A stretch of 64,000 nucleotides of DNA from Cristatella mucedo. Taxonomy: Eukaryota; Bryozoa; Phylactolaemata; Cristatellidae. Under the pieces are notes generated by a model. That model worked only from the letters and a program-made list of their open reading frames with translations. It searched no databases and was not told the DNA's origin. The stretch's first letter is position 1. The number at the start of each line of letters is the position of its first letter. Shown one piece after another: positions 34,064 to 46,085 of this stretch. The DNA is taken from the NCBI GenBank assembly GCA_009760855.2, contig WPIO01000323.1:1-64000 (forward strand), in the 5' to 3' direction. A program made the translations under genes and the position numbers.

Positions 34064-34870
34064 AGCTCTTTCAGAAAAGGAGACGGATGGTCAAATCTCC
34101 GGCACTCATAATCTAGACTTGCAGCCATATTCACAACGTGCGTCAGTGGCCTAATTTTTTTTCGGTAGCCGAACTGAAATGGAATTGCCATTATATAGCC
34201 GAGGCAGAACTATCGAGCTAGAGAAAATTTTGAAGGCGACTATGGTCAACATTTCCTAACCTTAGACAGGGATCGGGCTTGACGGCTGGCTGGAGAAGCA
34301 TCTTCCTTAATGAAATTTCAAAGTATTTAGGCAGCTGTCGAAGACAAAATCAAAATTCCAAGAATGCAATGACAATAGCTCAACAACATCGCTTCCTAGA
34401 AGTGTGAAGGCTTCTAGTCAAGCAACTCACCAGGGATGTCCTGTGAGTGGCTGCTATGTTTTATGGTCGTTAAGATGAATAAAGTTTGCCAACACCCAGG
34501 ATTGAATGTCTGCAAGACAGCATTCCGACTATCAGTCACTTCAGCAGATGCCGATGGTTAAATGAACAAATACATCCAAGTATTGTCTCTGCCTAAGTGA
34601 TAGCCGCTTCCGTGGGCCCGAATCACGCTTCCTACGGACTCAGTATAAATGGAGAGCAGCAAAGGATCGCGGACGGACCCTTGTTGGACTCCGTGAGTGA
34701 CTGCACTTTTGGTTAATCCCTGATTCCTGCAAGATATAGATCAGACACGATCTATAAGTACGATCTAAACTTTGCCTCGTCTGAAAGATTGATCGTTGCT
34801 CTCAATCGTTCAAGTAGAATATTGTGATGATTAGTGTCGAAGGCAGATAATAATAATATTGATAATAATC
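34064..34870 (-). mobile_element. LINE-A reverse transcriptase fragment
   Basis: The antisense frame 33916-34191 starts in LINE-A (FGYRKKIRPLTHVVNMAASL, then RRFDHPSPFLKEL) and crosses into the other LINE at about 34063. The nucleotide similarity to 26340-26830 continues to the right through GCCGAGGCAGAACTATCGAG, GACAGGGATCGGGCTTGACG, ATTGAATGTCTGCAAGACA and CAAGTATTGTCTCTGCCTAAGTG (the position of the YADD box), up to the ATAATAATATTGATAATAAT stretch near 34850. Its own 3' end is missing. It is more diverged from the other LINE-A copies than they are from each other. Confidence 0.75.
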
Positions 34871-36145
34871 ATGCAGGGCTATGGCAGTGACATTCTACAT
34901 AGTAACATATATGCAAATGTGTACAGCATACACATACACAAGCACACAAAGATATGAATACGCAAACGAAAGATGAACTGCCAACGACTTCAGTTAGAGT
35001 GCTTTTGACTTTGCCTGAAGTTAGTTGCCACTTGGCTAACCTCAAGGTTCATCATTACTTTTGAATAGATGGAACGGTTAACCAAATTAGAATAGTACCA
35101 GCAGCAAGCTCAGTAAGCAGTGCCGCACCAAAGCTCGCCACCGATGCCAAAAATCCCACATTACAAAATTACCGGGCATGCACATTATAAAAGCAACGAA
35201 ATTCAGAGCCAATATTGCATTCTTTATTTTTTGTAATTCTGACTGCCTAATAGTGACTGCTGATAATTCTAGGCCTTAAGATAAATCAACCAAGAACTGC
35301 AAGCGACTCTTCGTAATAAAACAGTGTAATGAATTTTGGCACTATTAGTGTAAAATGAGGCTAATACTGCCGCCTTAGAGAATTGCAAGCCATGCTGAAG
35401 GATAAAGGAGAGAAATTTAGAACCAAGTTAGCAGGCCCTACTAAAGCGATTATAAAGCTTCCACTTTGAAGATTAGAAGGCATCAAAAAGAACTTATCTT
35501 GTGAAACGTTGCTTCACACGCATCGTATGAGCATTCTGACGAGAAAAACAAGGTCATGCGACGGCTCGCGAGCCCATTTGGTCCCATACCGGCGGCGGAT
35601 GCAGTACAGAAGACGGAACCCGGAACAAGGCGAAGGTCGTAGTCAAGGGTACTGGCGCAGCGTACGGTTTCTGTTCACAAAAAGAGCATATCTTTATTAG
35701 GCCAAATTTTAATTTTTGGCTTTTTAAAATTACATACACGCAGGTAAAAAAAACTTGCATTTCTGCATAAAATGTAAACGTTTTGCCGGCGAAGCGACCG
35801 GCCCGCGTCGGGAGCTCCCGCCTCCAGTCTGATGCTTTCCTCGAAGTTACTTGTAATAGAGCTCTTCCAATGGATAACCCTATATAGATTGCGACATCTT
35901 CTAACCTATTGCCCTGTTTGAATAAGAAAGACGTCTGACGCACATATGCTTTGGGATGTCCATTGACATGCTGTCGTCTGGCCGACTGTCCTCGTATTCC
36001 TGCTGGTATAAATGTTACTGATTAAGACATACGGTGTCGTCGTTTTAAGAAACTCTGCTTAATAATACTCTATAAGATGTCGACACTTCACTGCGCAGAC
36101 GAAAGCTCGTCAGACTAACATGTTTTTTCACTTCCGGCTTCGTGT
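34871..36145. other. Unassigned DNA
   Basis: An antisense frame at 35554-35943 (129 residues) is the longest here and is described separately. No repeat family was recognised. Confidence 0.4.
35554..35943 (-). other. Unassigned 129-residue open frame
   Basis: The frame starts MRQTSFLFKQGNRLEDVAIY and has a proline- and threonine-rich C terminus. No domain or membrane span was recognised. It has no exon-like neighbours. It could be chance, an exon or part of an old element. Confidence 0.15.
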
Positions 36146-36320
36146 TGGTAAAACTGGCCGTCGGTGTAACCGGATGTTTGGCATGGGTCAGTTCGGGTGA
36201 CTTTCTGTTGGGGCAACTGTCTGTTTACGCAAATGTCTGTTGGAGCATCTAACAGTTCGGGAAACTATCTGGGTGGGGAACTATCCTTAGGTGCAACTGT
36301 CCGTTGGGGAGTTTTTCGTT
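36146..36320 (+). repeat. Degenerate ~17-20-bp minisatellite
   Basis: Variants of CAACTGTCTGTTGGGG follow each other: ACTTTCTGTTGGGG, CAACTGTCTGTTTACG, CAAATGTCTGTTGGAG, GAAACTATCTGGGTGGGG and CAACTGTCCGTTGGGG. Units are of unequal length and imperfect. Such runs sometimes form the subterminal part of DNA transposons, but no inverted partner was found nearby. Confidence 0.7.
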
Positions 36321-37199
36321 TATTTATTAACGGATACAAGGAACCTAATTGCGCCGAACTTATACCGGGCCGCGGTTAGGCCTACGAAATGCACGCCTTC
36401 TTTCTGCCTAATTTTAAATTTATAAAACTTTAACAGACATCCGTGATATGCCTAAATACTCTTAACAGACGGCAGCTTTCGATGCACTACTTACTACCCT
36501 GGTTGGCGGGCTGCCATTTCTAGACCAGTAGCGCTCCGGCTGTGCCTATTGCTAGGATGCTAGCTACAGCCAAGAGATTTGTGCAAAGCATTTATAGAAA
36601 GAACATTAAAGTGATTAAACCGTAAACGATTTGTCGATCTTCATACTGAAAACTTTTAGCAGTGAGCCAGCTTCCCGCGCCCAGAGAAAAAAGTATCAGC
36701 CAACTTTGGCCTTCGTTGTCTACGTCACGGCTGGCATTGTTTTCTAACAAAAGCCAGCGTATGCTAGTGATTCCAAACCCACAGAGGTGACCGAGTACCC
36801 GTTAGATGATATCGCGAGCCCAGCACCCGATTTAAAGCTGCTTTACTTAACATGATCAACTAATTATTCCCCAAAGCGGTTTCTAAATATCCTGTCAACT
36901 TTTCCGGCCTACCGCTTGAAGTCCCTCAAGGACACAAGCTAATCCAGGGCTCCCGATTTGCAGCCATCTTACTGAGACGCTGGTTCAAGAAAAACAAAGC
37001 TACATTTGACTTGGTGCTGTATATCAAGGCCCAGCTATGTGTCCTCTAGGTCAGTTTGTAGCTGAGACACACACGCTACCAACAATGGCCACCGCTCTGT
37101 TGGAGCTGGGCCGCCACTAAAGTTTCATGATTGGCTAGGCTTAAACAATGGTCCATTTGTAACCGTGCAGAAGCTCGTCCCCCGTACTCTAGCGGTGGA
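36321..37199. other. Unassigned DNA
   Basis: No frame of note and no recognised repeat on either strand. Confidence 0.45.
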
Positions 37200-37990
37200 T
37201 GGTGTAATGAGGCGCTGCAGCGTGGTTAAAACCAAAACAGCTTCAACAGGGTGCTGAAAGCAACAGTTTATTGTGGCCCTCTTAATAATGGTTACGCCCC
37301 GGCGAAAGTGCTTTACGCGGCGCGCATCAGACAGACGAAGAGACCTGCGTTAGAACTCCCGAAGCCCGACTACAATAGGCTACAACCAGCTAAGCGCCAT
37401 CGTCGCTAACGATGGTCATGACTCTGAAGGCGGACCGCTACAGAACACCAAGATAAGAGCAGCTGACTGAGTATCCAATAGAGCACAACCGCCAGTCCAA
37501 ATTGCACTTAGGTGTTCGTCGCCGTATGTTCGACTCTCGTGCTCTTGAGACGTAGTCTCGCATCAACTACCGAAGTTGCAGCCCCGAGCTCTCTTAGTCG
37601 TCTCGTTTATACTCTCTCTGTCTCTCTGTCTCTCTCTCTCTGTCTCTGTCTCTCTCTGTCTCTCTCTGTCTCTCTCTGTCTCTCTCTGTCTCTCTCTCTC
37701 TGTCTCTCTGTCTCTCTCTTTGTCTGTCTGTCTCTCTCTGTCTCTGTACTCTTGACGTTAAGCGGAGCTGCTACTTTGTCGGATCCCTGCTCTCGGGTCC
37801 GTCCTTCGGCCTATTCCCTTCCGCCTGTAATTTATTAGATGGCTCCTGCGCCGTATGGCCATCCTTTCGCTCTTCGTCTACTGTAGTACAGTAGTGGGTC
37901 CGAGTGCTCTTTGTCTGACGAAAGCTCCATTCTAACCTGAGCGGATCTCGCGGTCAGACTGACACATCGCTCCGCTCCCGCTTAACTAAT
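37200..37990 (-). mobile_element. Interspersed repeat family D, copy 2
   Basis: In reverse complement this copy has the blocks GATCCGCTCAGGTTAGAATGG, CCATCTAATAAATTACAGG, GATCCGACAAAGTAGCAGCT, GAGCTCGGGGCTGCAACTTC and, near its end, TTTTAACCACGCTGCAGCGC, in the same order as copies at 28940-29990 and 47050-48260. A TCTG/CT microsatellite (37606-37745) has expanded inside it, between the CAGCT block and the GAATAAA-equivalent block. Confidence 0.6.
37606..37745. repeat. (CT)n/(TCTG)n microsatellite
   Basis: Interleaved CTCTCT and TCTGTC units run for about 140 bases inside family D copy 2. The predicted Ser-Leu-Cys-Val peptide is an artefact of the repeat. Confidence 0.95.
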
Positions 37991-38454
37991 GTGTCCCTCT
38001 ACCCAATTCTACTTGGCTAGTCCGCACGCTACGGGTTGCTGTAGGTGCCTTAGTAAGACCCAATAAGGCAAGTATATACAGCTGGTATCTCGGCTAACCT
38101 GACAGCTGCACCATTGCACTTTATCTGCAATGAATTCCAGCTCATGCGAAATCAACCACTTGTAGTAGCTGGTGCTATAAATACCATGCACGCCCTTGAA
38201 TTGCACTGAACAATAAGATACTGAACTAAATCGGTCGTAATGTTCAAAGCCTTTGCTTCAGCTGAGTCGTTGGTATGGCCCCTCTTCAACATCGCTTCGT
38301 GGAGCCTTTGAGTATGCCATTCCTTAAAGAATACCATTTAGCCCACCCAGCTACAATAATGAAGTGGAGATTTAGCAGCTGCTCCTTAAATAGACCATCA
38401 ACCATACTTCCTTTAACCAAAGAACTTTGCAGTAGCACTGCTGTATGATGCCAA
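37991..38454. other. Unassigned DNA
   Basis: Nothing was recognised on either strand. Confidence 0.45.
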
Positions 38455-38545
38455 TCGAACTAAGTCAGATGTAAAGCGCCTAGAGAGAGATTGGGTTCTC
38501 TGAGGGCGCTTTATCAAGTTAATTATTTTTATTATTATTATTAAG
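38455..38545 (+). mobile_element. LINE-B 3' end with ATT tail
   Basis: The sense tail runs ATGTAAAGCGCCTAGAGAGA, GATTGGGTTCTCTGAGGG, GCGCTTTATCAAGTTAATT, then a TTATTATTATTATTA simple tail. AAGCGCC and GGCGCTT can pair to form a stem. It matches the reverse complement of 20338-20430. Confidence 0.85.
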
Positions 38546-39462
38546 TCGAAACCGATTCCAGTGCAAAGCTTTCTCATCTGGCTTTATGCGATTGCGACTT
38601 TGCCGATGCGTGAGAACAGCAGCCTCATGATGATAACTGCAATTGAGTCGTAAAAGACGGCGCAAAAGAACTGATACAAATATAGTCTCGAATGACATTC
38701 AGTGCCAGATTAAAGAATATGTGTGTGCACTTGTGTAGTCACTTCACTAACTTACCCCGTCAAAATCACTCGAATCTCTGCTGCTTAACGGGCAGTTTCG
38801 CAAGTTGCAATAGTACACCACTTCTAGGCAACTTACACTCGCCTCCCAATCAAGCAGTGTACTATTGACTTCAAGGTTCGGTTACTCACTTTTAGGTCCC
38901 TTCGCTCTATGGCTAAAGCAGTGCGAGTCCTCGGTGCTTCAGAAGTTGATCTGAGCTGTAATTAGGAATTTAGCCCTTAAGCGCTTGAGCTATGGACCTT
39001 GCGTTTGGTAGTTAAAAGCTGCACTAGGAGCCGAACGAAAGTTATTGAATGCCAAGTGGTTTCTTAAATCCTGCCCTCCTCCGTCATTATTGCTTATAAT
39101 TCTATACGCCACCAACATGGACACGTCATGTTAAGGTGTGACGACTTTTGTTTTGCTAGTGCGTTCAGTTACTACCGGCATATCTGCATGCTTTAGCGAT
39201 TCAGAAACACGTCACACTGCGCTCTTGGCTGCTCGCTGCGTAGCAGCCGATACAATGCACATACAACTCCTTTGCTGTGCTAAACGCTTAGAGTTTCACT
39301 GGTACACGTCATTTTCCAGCACAGAATAGCAGAATTGCTTGGACCTTATTCATAAAACACGCTTATAATACCGTTAAATCAAATTGTGATGCAGGTACTT
39401 GGAGAATCACCAATTTACATGCTGTACCCGACGATTCTGTGTAGATGTCAGTAGGCATTACT
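38546..39462. other. Mostly unassigned DNA with a LINE-B coding scrap
   Basis: At about 38795-38930 on the plus strand, CTCCCAATCAAGCAGTGTAC and CACTTTTAGGTCCCTTCGCT match the LINE-B coding region at 61185-61250 and 61730-61790 (the FKVLSLTFRSLHSL segment). The rest is unrecognised. Confidence 0.55.
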
Positions 39463-40612
39463 TTGTAATGTAATGTAATGTATCTCCGTCAGTAACTCCA
39501 CAAAGTCATAAAGACCACGTGGGTATTACGCAGGAGAGTTTTGTATAGCGCACTCACAGCCTAAGCGGCTTTCGGTATGCATTCGGTAGCCAACAGACTT
39601 CGTCTCACGCAACAAAGAGAAAGTGGGAAACATAGCAGAGTTAGGAGAGCAGTTGAGGTAGTGAGTAGCATAGAAGTAGCAGTTCAGGACCGCTGAAAAC
39701 GATGTGCCATAGTCGGAAGTTGGAGAGTAGTTTTCGTTGCTTAAGAATTGTGGAAGCGAATTCCACAGTCTAGGACCTGCAGAGCTAGAGCTTCTGTCGC
39801 CAACTGTCTTTAAGCAGAGGAATGAGACAGCTAATTTATGGTCCACACAGGACCTGAGGGCTCAAACAGGCTGAAACTGATGCAGCAGTTCAGCTAGGTA
39901 CGAAGGAGCCAAGCCGTGGCGGGCCTTGTGGGTCAGCGTAAGAACTTTGCTCTGTATCCTTTGCTCAACCGGAAACCATCCTAGCTCTTCCAGCAAAGGT
40001 GACACGTGCTCAAACCGCTGGGACTTGAAGACCAGCCTTGCAGCTATATTCATAGTCCGCTGTAGTGGCATAATAGCTTTCTTTGGCAGCCCAGCCAAAA
40101 GGAAATTACGATAATCAAGCCGAGACAGAACTAAAGAGCTAGTTAAATTTTTTACAAGCCACTGTGGGAGACAGCTTCTAATCTTGGATAGGGATCGGAT
40201 GTGATGGCTAGCTGTAGAGGCAGTCTTCTGAATGAAGCTTTTGAAATTGAGGCAGCTGTCAAACACGACACCTAGATTACGAGCACGTGGTCAAGGTCGC
40301 ACAATAGCACCAGCTATTAGAACAGAAAAGCCTTTTAATCCAGCCACACGCTTAGGGTGTCCTATGAGCAGCAGTTTGGTTTTATCGTCATTTAATTTTA
40401 GGAAGTTTTCCGAGAATCCAGGATCGAATATCGGCAAGGCAAGCATTCAGTTTTTCAGTTGCTGCAGCAGATTCCGACGGTTTAAATGACAAATACAACT
40501 GAGTATCGTCAGCATAGAAGTGATATCCTATTCCATGGGCGTTAATCACTTTGATGGTAATCAGCCATCTGATTGTTTCGCTTTTTAATTGCAAGCCCTT
40601 GACATATGCCAT
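39463..40612 (-). mobile_element. LINE-A, 5'-truncated copy
   Basis: The 3' end is at the left, TAATGTAATGTAATGTATC, a short pentamer tail typical of L2/CR1-type insertions. The copy then runs through the 3' untranslated part, the reverse transcriptase tail and the YADD box (about 40520). It is the best preserved coding copy in the window but has frame breaks near 39850 and 40270-40390. It ends upstream at about 40545-40612, so the endonuclease and most of the polymerase are absent. Confidence 0.9.
39862..40266 (-). pseudogene. LINE-A reverse transcriptase C-terminal fragment
   Basis: This antisense frame of 134 residues contains FDSCLNFKSFIQKTAS (residues about 2-17), LSKIRSCLPQWL (25-36), LVLSRLDYRNFLLAGLPKKA (45-64), LQRTMNIAARLV (68-79), and VSPLLEELGWFPVEQRIQSKVL (86-107). 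It closes with GLAPSYLAELL. These are, in order, the post-palm blocks of L2/CR1/Rex LINEs. The frame 39526-39846 continues with VGDRSSSSAGPRLWNSLPQ, the conserved GDRxFSxxAPxLWNSLP tail, in another phase. The frame 40388-40612 holds the catalytic HFYADDTQLYLSF box. Together they show one ORF split by at least two frame changes, so it is inactive. Confidence 0.9.
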
Positions 40613-42119
40613 TGAAGAATTTATGGCAGCTAACGACCTTTCAGGCTGTCAAGACAGCAAGTGGTGGTGGTCTTACATAAAAAAGGTGGCTGCCGCAACT
40701 TTCTACTGCGTGTCACCCTTGTGTCACTGCTGAGCTGCCCATTTCCTTCTAATCAACTGCAAATTTGACAGCAGCTGCTACACTGATTACTGCATGTCTT
40801 TGTATTGCCACAATTAGCACTTCTGGCTAATTTAATCGATCCAATTCCACTCAAACGCACAAATATATTACAATTACGGGAGGGCTTTCAAAGAGAACGA
40901 ATGAGCTCAATCGACCAATCAGTGTTACCTGCTTCACGAGCACTGCCGCTTTGGTAAGCTTGATTTTTTTAGTAAGTTACCTGAAACCTGACTGATTTTG
41001 GCATAAGTAACGCTATTTTATAAATGTGGAAACATAGAAATGAGTACAATTTACGGAGACTACCTTGCATACCTGATAATCTGTCCATAAGTCGCCGATT
41101 AGTTACTCTACACTGTAACATCGACATCGCTGTGGTTAAAATCTGGTACTTACAAGGGCACTATGTAGAAGAAAATATGCTTGGATTTGCCTTGTATTCC
41201 TTACTACACTACGATTTTCCGCTCGCATGGCCATCAGCCACTACCTTGATGTCAAAAAGCTCTATAATAGGAAAGATGTATCAATAATCTCTTTACGAGC
41301 GCGGAGCGTCTTTTGTAGTTACAGACAATAAAGAGTGTTTTTCAGCCATGCTTCAAAGTCGCTTAGCCATAGTTTAGCAAAAAGGCATCACGATGGCCAT
41401 ATTCAAAACTGATGTCTCGCCTGTTAGTCCTTGGCTATCTTATCAGTTTCTTAACGCTGGCGTAGTAGAAAAGAATCAAGCCAAGGCAAAGACTTAGTAG
41501 GACTATGTCAATCCAAATGAAGCTCATAAAGTGGGATATTCTTTCCTATGCAGATTTCGGCCTCGGTCGTATGATTGAGAGCCTCAGTTTTGAATTTCCA
41601 TGCTTCGGAGGTTTAGTACTCAAACTAGCCCAGCAACAAAGAATGGTAAGAATAGGGTGGCGATTATGCAAGCTTCTAACTGCGCTTTGGTAAGAACGTT
41701 TACATTTACGGCATCTTGTTAGTTTAAAGAGTGATTTATACATGAGCTACAGCACTCAGTGCAGTAATAGGCAATTAAACCTGCGTCTCAGTTTTTGGGG
41801 CATTATACAGGATATACTATTAACCCTAATCGGTCGTATTTAGAGCTCTATCTACTCGTATTCGAGCTCTTCAAGGGAATATATAAGCAAGGGCCGATGT
41901 CTTGCCTACAGCTTGGCCTTCAGTTTGGACGCCAATGCAAAGGCAGAAAAGTAAAGTTTTCGGGACAGAATGCAGTGGCAAACCTAAAGACACTACAGGC
42001 TTTGGTTAGAAGGACCTCTGACTCACATATAGTGAAAATCCTGTGCAGGCAAGCAGGCACTGCACTCAATAGCAAATCATTTCACTTGTGCTAATAGTGA
42101 AAAGACCGTGACAGATGCG
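40613..42119. other. Unassigned DNA
   Basis: Short frames such as 41024-41287 and 41795-42094 on the plus strand are unrecognised. No repeat family was seen. Confidence 0.45.
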
Positions 42120-42310
42120 TCTTGAGCCGGGAAGTAAATAAATAGACCAAATATAGTGAATTTGAGTAAAGTCATAAGAGAAATTGATCTATATTTTGAC
42201 ACTTCACATGCGCAACGGCTTGAACTCACGACCACGGTGGTCCATAACACTCGTATTGACTTTGGTTTGAGGCGAGTACCTTAACCACTGGGAAAAATAA
42301 GCCAAGTTCA
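42120..42310 (-). mobile_element. SINE-2-like, tRNA-derived
   Basis: Plus-strand order is ACTTCACATGCGCAACGG, GGCTTGAACTCACGACC (B box in reverse, parallel to GGCTCGAGCCCACGACC elsewhere), TTGGTTTGAGGCGAG, CCTTAACCACTGG (A-box region). The tail side is more diverged than in 19041-19200. Confidence 0.65.
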
Positions 42311-42458
42311 TTGCTGTTGGTAGTGGAAGCTGAAAGACAGTTTCAGACCATTAGTGCTTACAAAGGACCGATGTCCCGCTGATGAAAAGATTTCAATTAG
42401 CGTGAAGGATAGTGATATGACTTCAAGCTGACGAGCAAAAGGCAAGAGTGCACACTAG

Positions 42459-42850
42459 CGAAATGTAATGTAATGTATCTCCGTCTGTAACTCCACAAAG
42501 TCAGAAAGACAATGTGGGTGCTACGCAGGAGAGTTTTGTGTAGCGCACTCACGGCCTAAGCGGCTTTCGGTACGCATTCGGTAGCCAACGACTTCGTCTC
42601 ACGTAACAAAGAGCAAGTGGGAAGCATAGCAGAGTCATGAGAGCAGTTGAGGTGGTGAGGAGCGTGGAAGTATCAGCTCAGGACCGCAGAAAAGGATTAG
42701 CCATAGTCGGCAGTAGGTGAGTAGTTGTCGTTGCGTAAGAATTGTGGGTGCGAGTTTCACAGCCTAGGACCTGTAGAGCTAAAGCTTCTGTCGCCAACGG
42801 TCTTTAAGCGGAGGAATGGAGCAGCTAATTTACTGTCCAAGCGAGGAGAT
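42459..42850 (-). mobile_element. LINE-A 3' fragment
   Basis: This starts at the left with AAATGTAATGTAATGTATC and matches 39463-39850 closely through GGTCTTTAAGCGGAGGAATG. Similarity stops sharply at about 42842, a typical 5' truncation. Only the extreme C-terminal coding part is covered. Confidence 0.9.
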
Positions 42851-43959
42851 CGGATATGGACATGTGATTAGTCGGCGGGCCTGAATATACACGTATGCTT
42901 ACCTGCCTGCATGCTCGCTGCTGTAGCCACTATTTTATCTGCACATCTTACGAGTACTAAGTTGGCCTCTCTTACATATCTCTAGTTAACTGTGACGTTA
43001 CATGGCTCTATGGTTCTATCATGATTTGTGTAAGGTAGTCGCACCAGATGTGGTGAATGATACACACTGCAAGCCTCATATCAAGCAGAAAATTAGTGCT
43101 CGCTGTCCTCTGCCACTTGCAATACTTTCACTAGGAAGCATACCATGTGCGTCATTTATAGCTTTGTCGTGTCCCAGTGAACAATTATGATGCTGAAGAC
43201 TAACGGCCAAGTGAAGCCGGCCCTGCAGGAAAGCGCGCCGAGATCGAGATATCGCTACTTCAGCTACATAGAAAGCGGTCCTTAATATCAAGAGCACCCT
43301 CCAAAATACTAGCCACTCTCGTAACTATAGATTTTCTAACGAAAACCCGTCTACGCAATGTGCCTTTGTCTTGCACAATTTTTAAATCACGCTCATCGTG
43401 CGTTTGCCGGTTTGACGTGACCAAAATTTATTGCCTGAAGTTGGAATCCACTAGTATAATCGGCGAAATTTAACGTAGTAACGTTAAATGGTGCAAACTT
43501 TCTGCACTTAGAGATGATAGAAAAGTTTTGAAATAGACCGCATAGGTAGAGCTGTTCTTGAAACGAGGACTAGATCATAGCTCTCCGTACGTAGAATAGT
43601 AGATAGTTTACAAGTGTGAGACTCCAAAGTGGTAAATGTTTGCAAATCTACGCGAACGCTACGCCGAGCCCGAAGTCATCCTTGCTTCATTCAGCTATTG
43701 AAAAATGTGGTCCTGGCATTCACGCAAATTGTCTGTGCTGATTTTTTTAAAATTATATTAGGATTTCTTGGTCCTGATACTAACGTAACTTTTACCGTAA
43801 CCGTACATGCCATAACGTTTAGACTGCACCACACAAGCTTAAAAAGCCGTATTAAAGACCATTCGTGAAACCTAGTAGGACTACAAGTAAATAAAACTAG
43901 CACTATCAAAGACGACACAGAACGGCTAATAGCACAGACTAAAGACAACAAACTGTATC
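42851..43959. other. Unassigned DNA
   Basis: Nothing was recognised. Overlapping frames at 43629-43868 (+) and 43691-44032 (-) show no domain. Confidence 0.45.
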
Positions 43960-44110
43960 GGCCTCTTAGCCCTGTGATTAAGGTGCTCAAACCTACGACT
44001 GAACTCATAAGTAGGAGTCCTGCCCATTGCATTTATGTAGCGCCCGCTGGAAGTAGGAAGAATTTAAGGCCCTTCTGATACTTAATAATGAGGCTGCCGA
44101 GCCAGCTGGC
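43960..44110 (+). mobile_element. Possible degenerate SINE
   Basis: CTTAGCCCTGTGATTAAGGTGC resembles an A-box head and AAGTAGGAGTCCTGCCC a worn B box at tRNA-like spacing. TGCATTTATGTAGCGCCC follows. The order and orientation of the tail do not fit SINE-2 cleanly. Confidence 0.35.
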
Positions 44111-45924
44111 GATTACCTTCAAGCTTACCCGTACAGCGCTTACAAATGTATCACAGTCAATGCAAGCTCTTGCATCTGAAACAAATGAGTGAGCAGTACA
44201 GATAAAAGGGTCGAATTACATCGCTGAAGGAGTGCAAGAACCTTTCTAAACGTAGAACATTGAGAATCGGATGCCAACGTTAGGAAAGAGAAGTTGCGCA
44301 GAGAGAACGCTGGCGTACAAAGCCAGGAGAATACACATTTTACAGCGCCCCCTGTTCGTCAAGCACCGCACAGCTTCAAGTTTAGAAAATCAATCAAATC
44401 TCCTCTAGACACTATATTTTCCTGAAATTTAAAAGGTTCGTTAACTGACTAGCTAAACTTCAATGGCACACAATCAAGCATCGAATAGATTTACAAGATT
44501 CTTAGTTTGTCTTGCTCGTTACTCAACTCACTCTCACCAGCCTGCTTAACCTCGTAGCTCTCTGCTGTGTGGTGTGCGGTGTGCACTACCCAATCCCTTG
44601 CCTTTAACGCCAGCTTAAAGTCTTACAGTCTTACAACTATGATCTACCCAGCTATGGTAACGTGTGCCAAAGCCACTAAGCTGCAGTTTTACCTAGCGCA
44701 TTTAATTTATTTCGGCATGCTGCGAAAATTTTCTTAAGGCTTCCCATGCCAACTGTTTGCTTAATTACGCGAATGCCTAAAATCTAGCAGAATGATGACA
44801 ACTTATTTCTGAAAAAATCTGCACAAACTGGGTCTACAAGAGCCGGTAAGAGCAGAAGAAAACTTTACATTTCTTTGGCAAACAGGGCAGTTGATACCAT
44901 ATCATAAAAAAACTAAATTATCCAACATAATGGCGTGTCGAATAGGTCGTATAAACATTGGAAAACGACTCTGAAAAGGGCTAAATTTTTCGTATCAATT
45001 TTATTTTTCCAATTATAACTTTACAACAGATACTATAAAGAAACAGGCCCGAATGAGAGTGATTACAAACGTAGTTAGTTTGATAGCGACAGAAATTTTG
45101 CCTTCAAATAGTACGCTAAAAAGCAAATGAAAGATTTCCCAGTGACTCTGATCCAAGAACCATTGCGATCGTTAAAGCCTCGTCAGAAGGTTAGACTATG
45201 GCCTTGGTCACCTTGAGTGGCTCAAATGAATGCTACTGCTGCGATTCGCACGAAATTAGTTCACTTTAGGTTATTTTCACAAATAATCTGCCGCTCGCTG
45301 CCGAGTTCAACGTTATGGGAGTCACAAATGCACTAATCATATGCGCCGCAAAGCGAGGGGTGGTATCCGTTGGAAGGAAGGATTGTCGTGCATGACGGTT
45401 CAGACACGATCAATATCTTTCTCGCCCTAGTCAGACAAAGCGGCTCTCTGCATGCTCTCGGAAAACGTACAGTCGTTGTCGCTCTTCTCTCAGTCAGGTA
45501 AGCTAGCGCCACAGCGGCTTCTTTGGTTATGTCAGCTGTGATATAGCTGTGGCATGTGATTTACATTCATTTTCGTGTACAGCTTTCCGCAGTGAGATGC
45601 ATGCTCGGTCGCACCAGTAAAGGCGAGTCCGTAGCAACCGTTTGAAAATAAAATTCATCATTACACATTGCTAGCACTGTTGGCTTGTGGTGCCGTGCAA
45701 AGTGCTATTAGTGCTGAGTCAGTGATTTGGTGGGATTGTTGTGCTCGTCGTTTGCAAGCTCGTGTTGACCGTCTGCTTTGTATGCACTATTAGAAGCTGA
45801 ATGGTGTGGTAGTGTGAATCTGTCACGAAATTCATTTCTCACGAACAACTCCTGGAAATCAAGTGACTTAAGCTAGCGTGCTCTGTCTGAAAAGAGTTTT
45901 GAAGGAATTTAAGTACGAATTGAG
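44111..45924. other. Unassigned DNA
   Basis: Only short broken frames and no family seen elsewhere in the window. Confidence 0.45.
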
Positions 45925-46085
45925 TGGTAGGTAATACGGCTGCTTTCCACGACTTTGGTCCCGGGGTAATGAATTTGAACCCTGCAGCGGCGAAACTTTA
46001 TCGTTGCTGCAAGCAGTAGTGGTAGCCGTAAAGGCTCTTCTGTCGCTATAAACAAGAGGCTTTTAAATCAGCTAGTGTTTGGTTT
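45925..46085 (+). mobile_element. SINE-1, tRNA-derived, sense copy
   Basis: The head GGTAATACGGCTGCTTTCCA precedes a B-box-like GAATTTGAACCCTGC. The body GCAAGCAGTAGTGGTAGCCG and tail CTGTCGCTATAAACAAGAGG match the reverse complement of 6872-7020 almost exactly. This copy confirms the SINE as an independent unit outside the 3-kb array. Confidence 0.75.

Noticed and set aside
37512-37838. Frame of 108 residues rich in Ser, Leu and Cys
   Set aside because: It is the translation of a CT/TCTG microsatellite inside a family D repeat.
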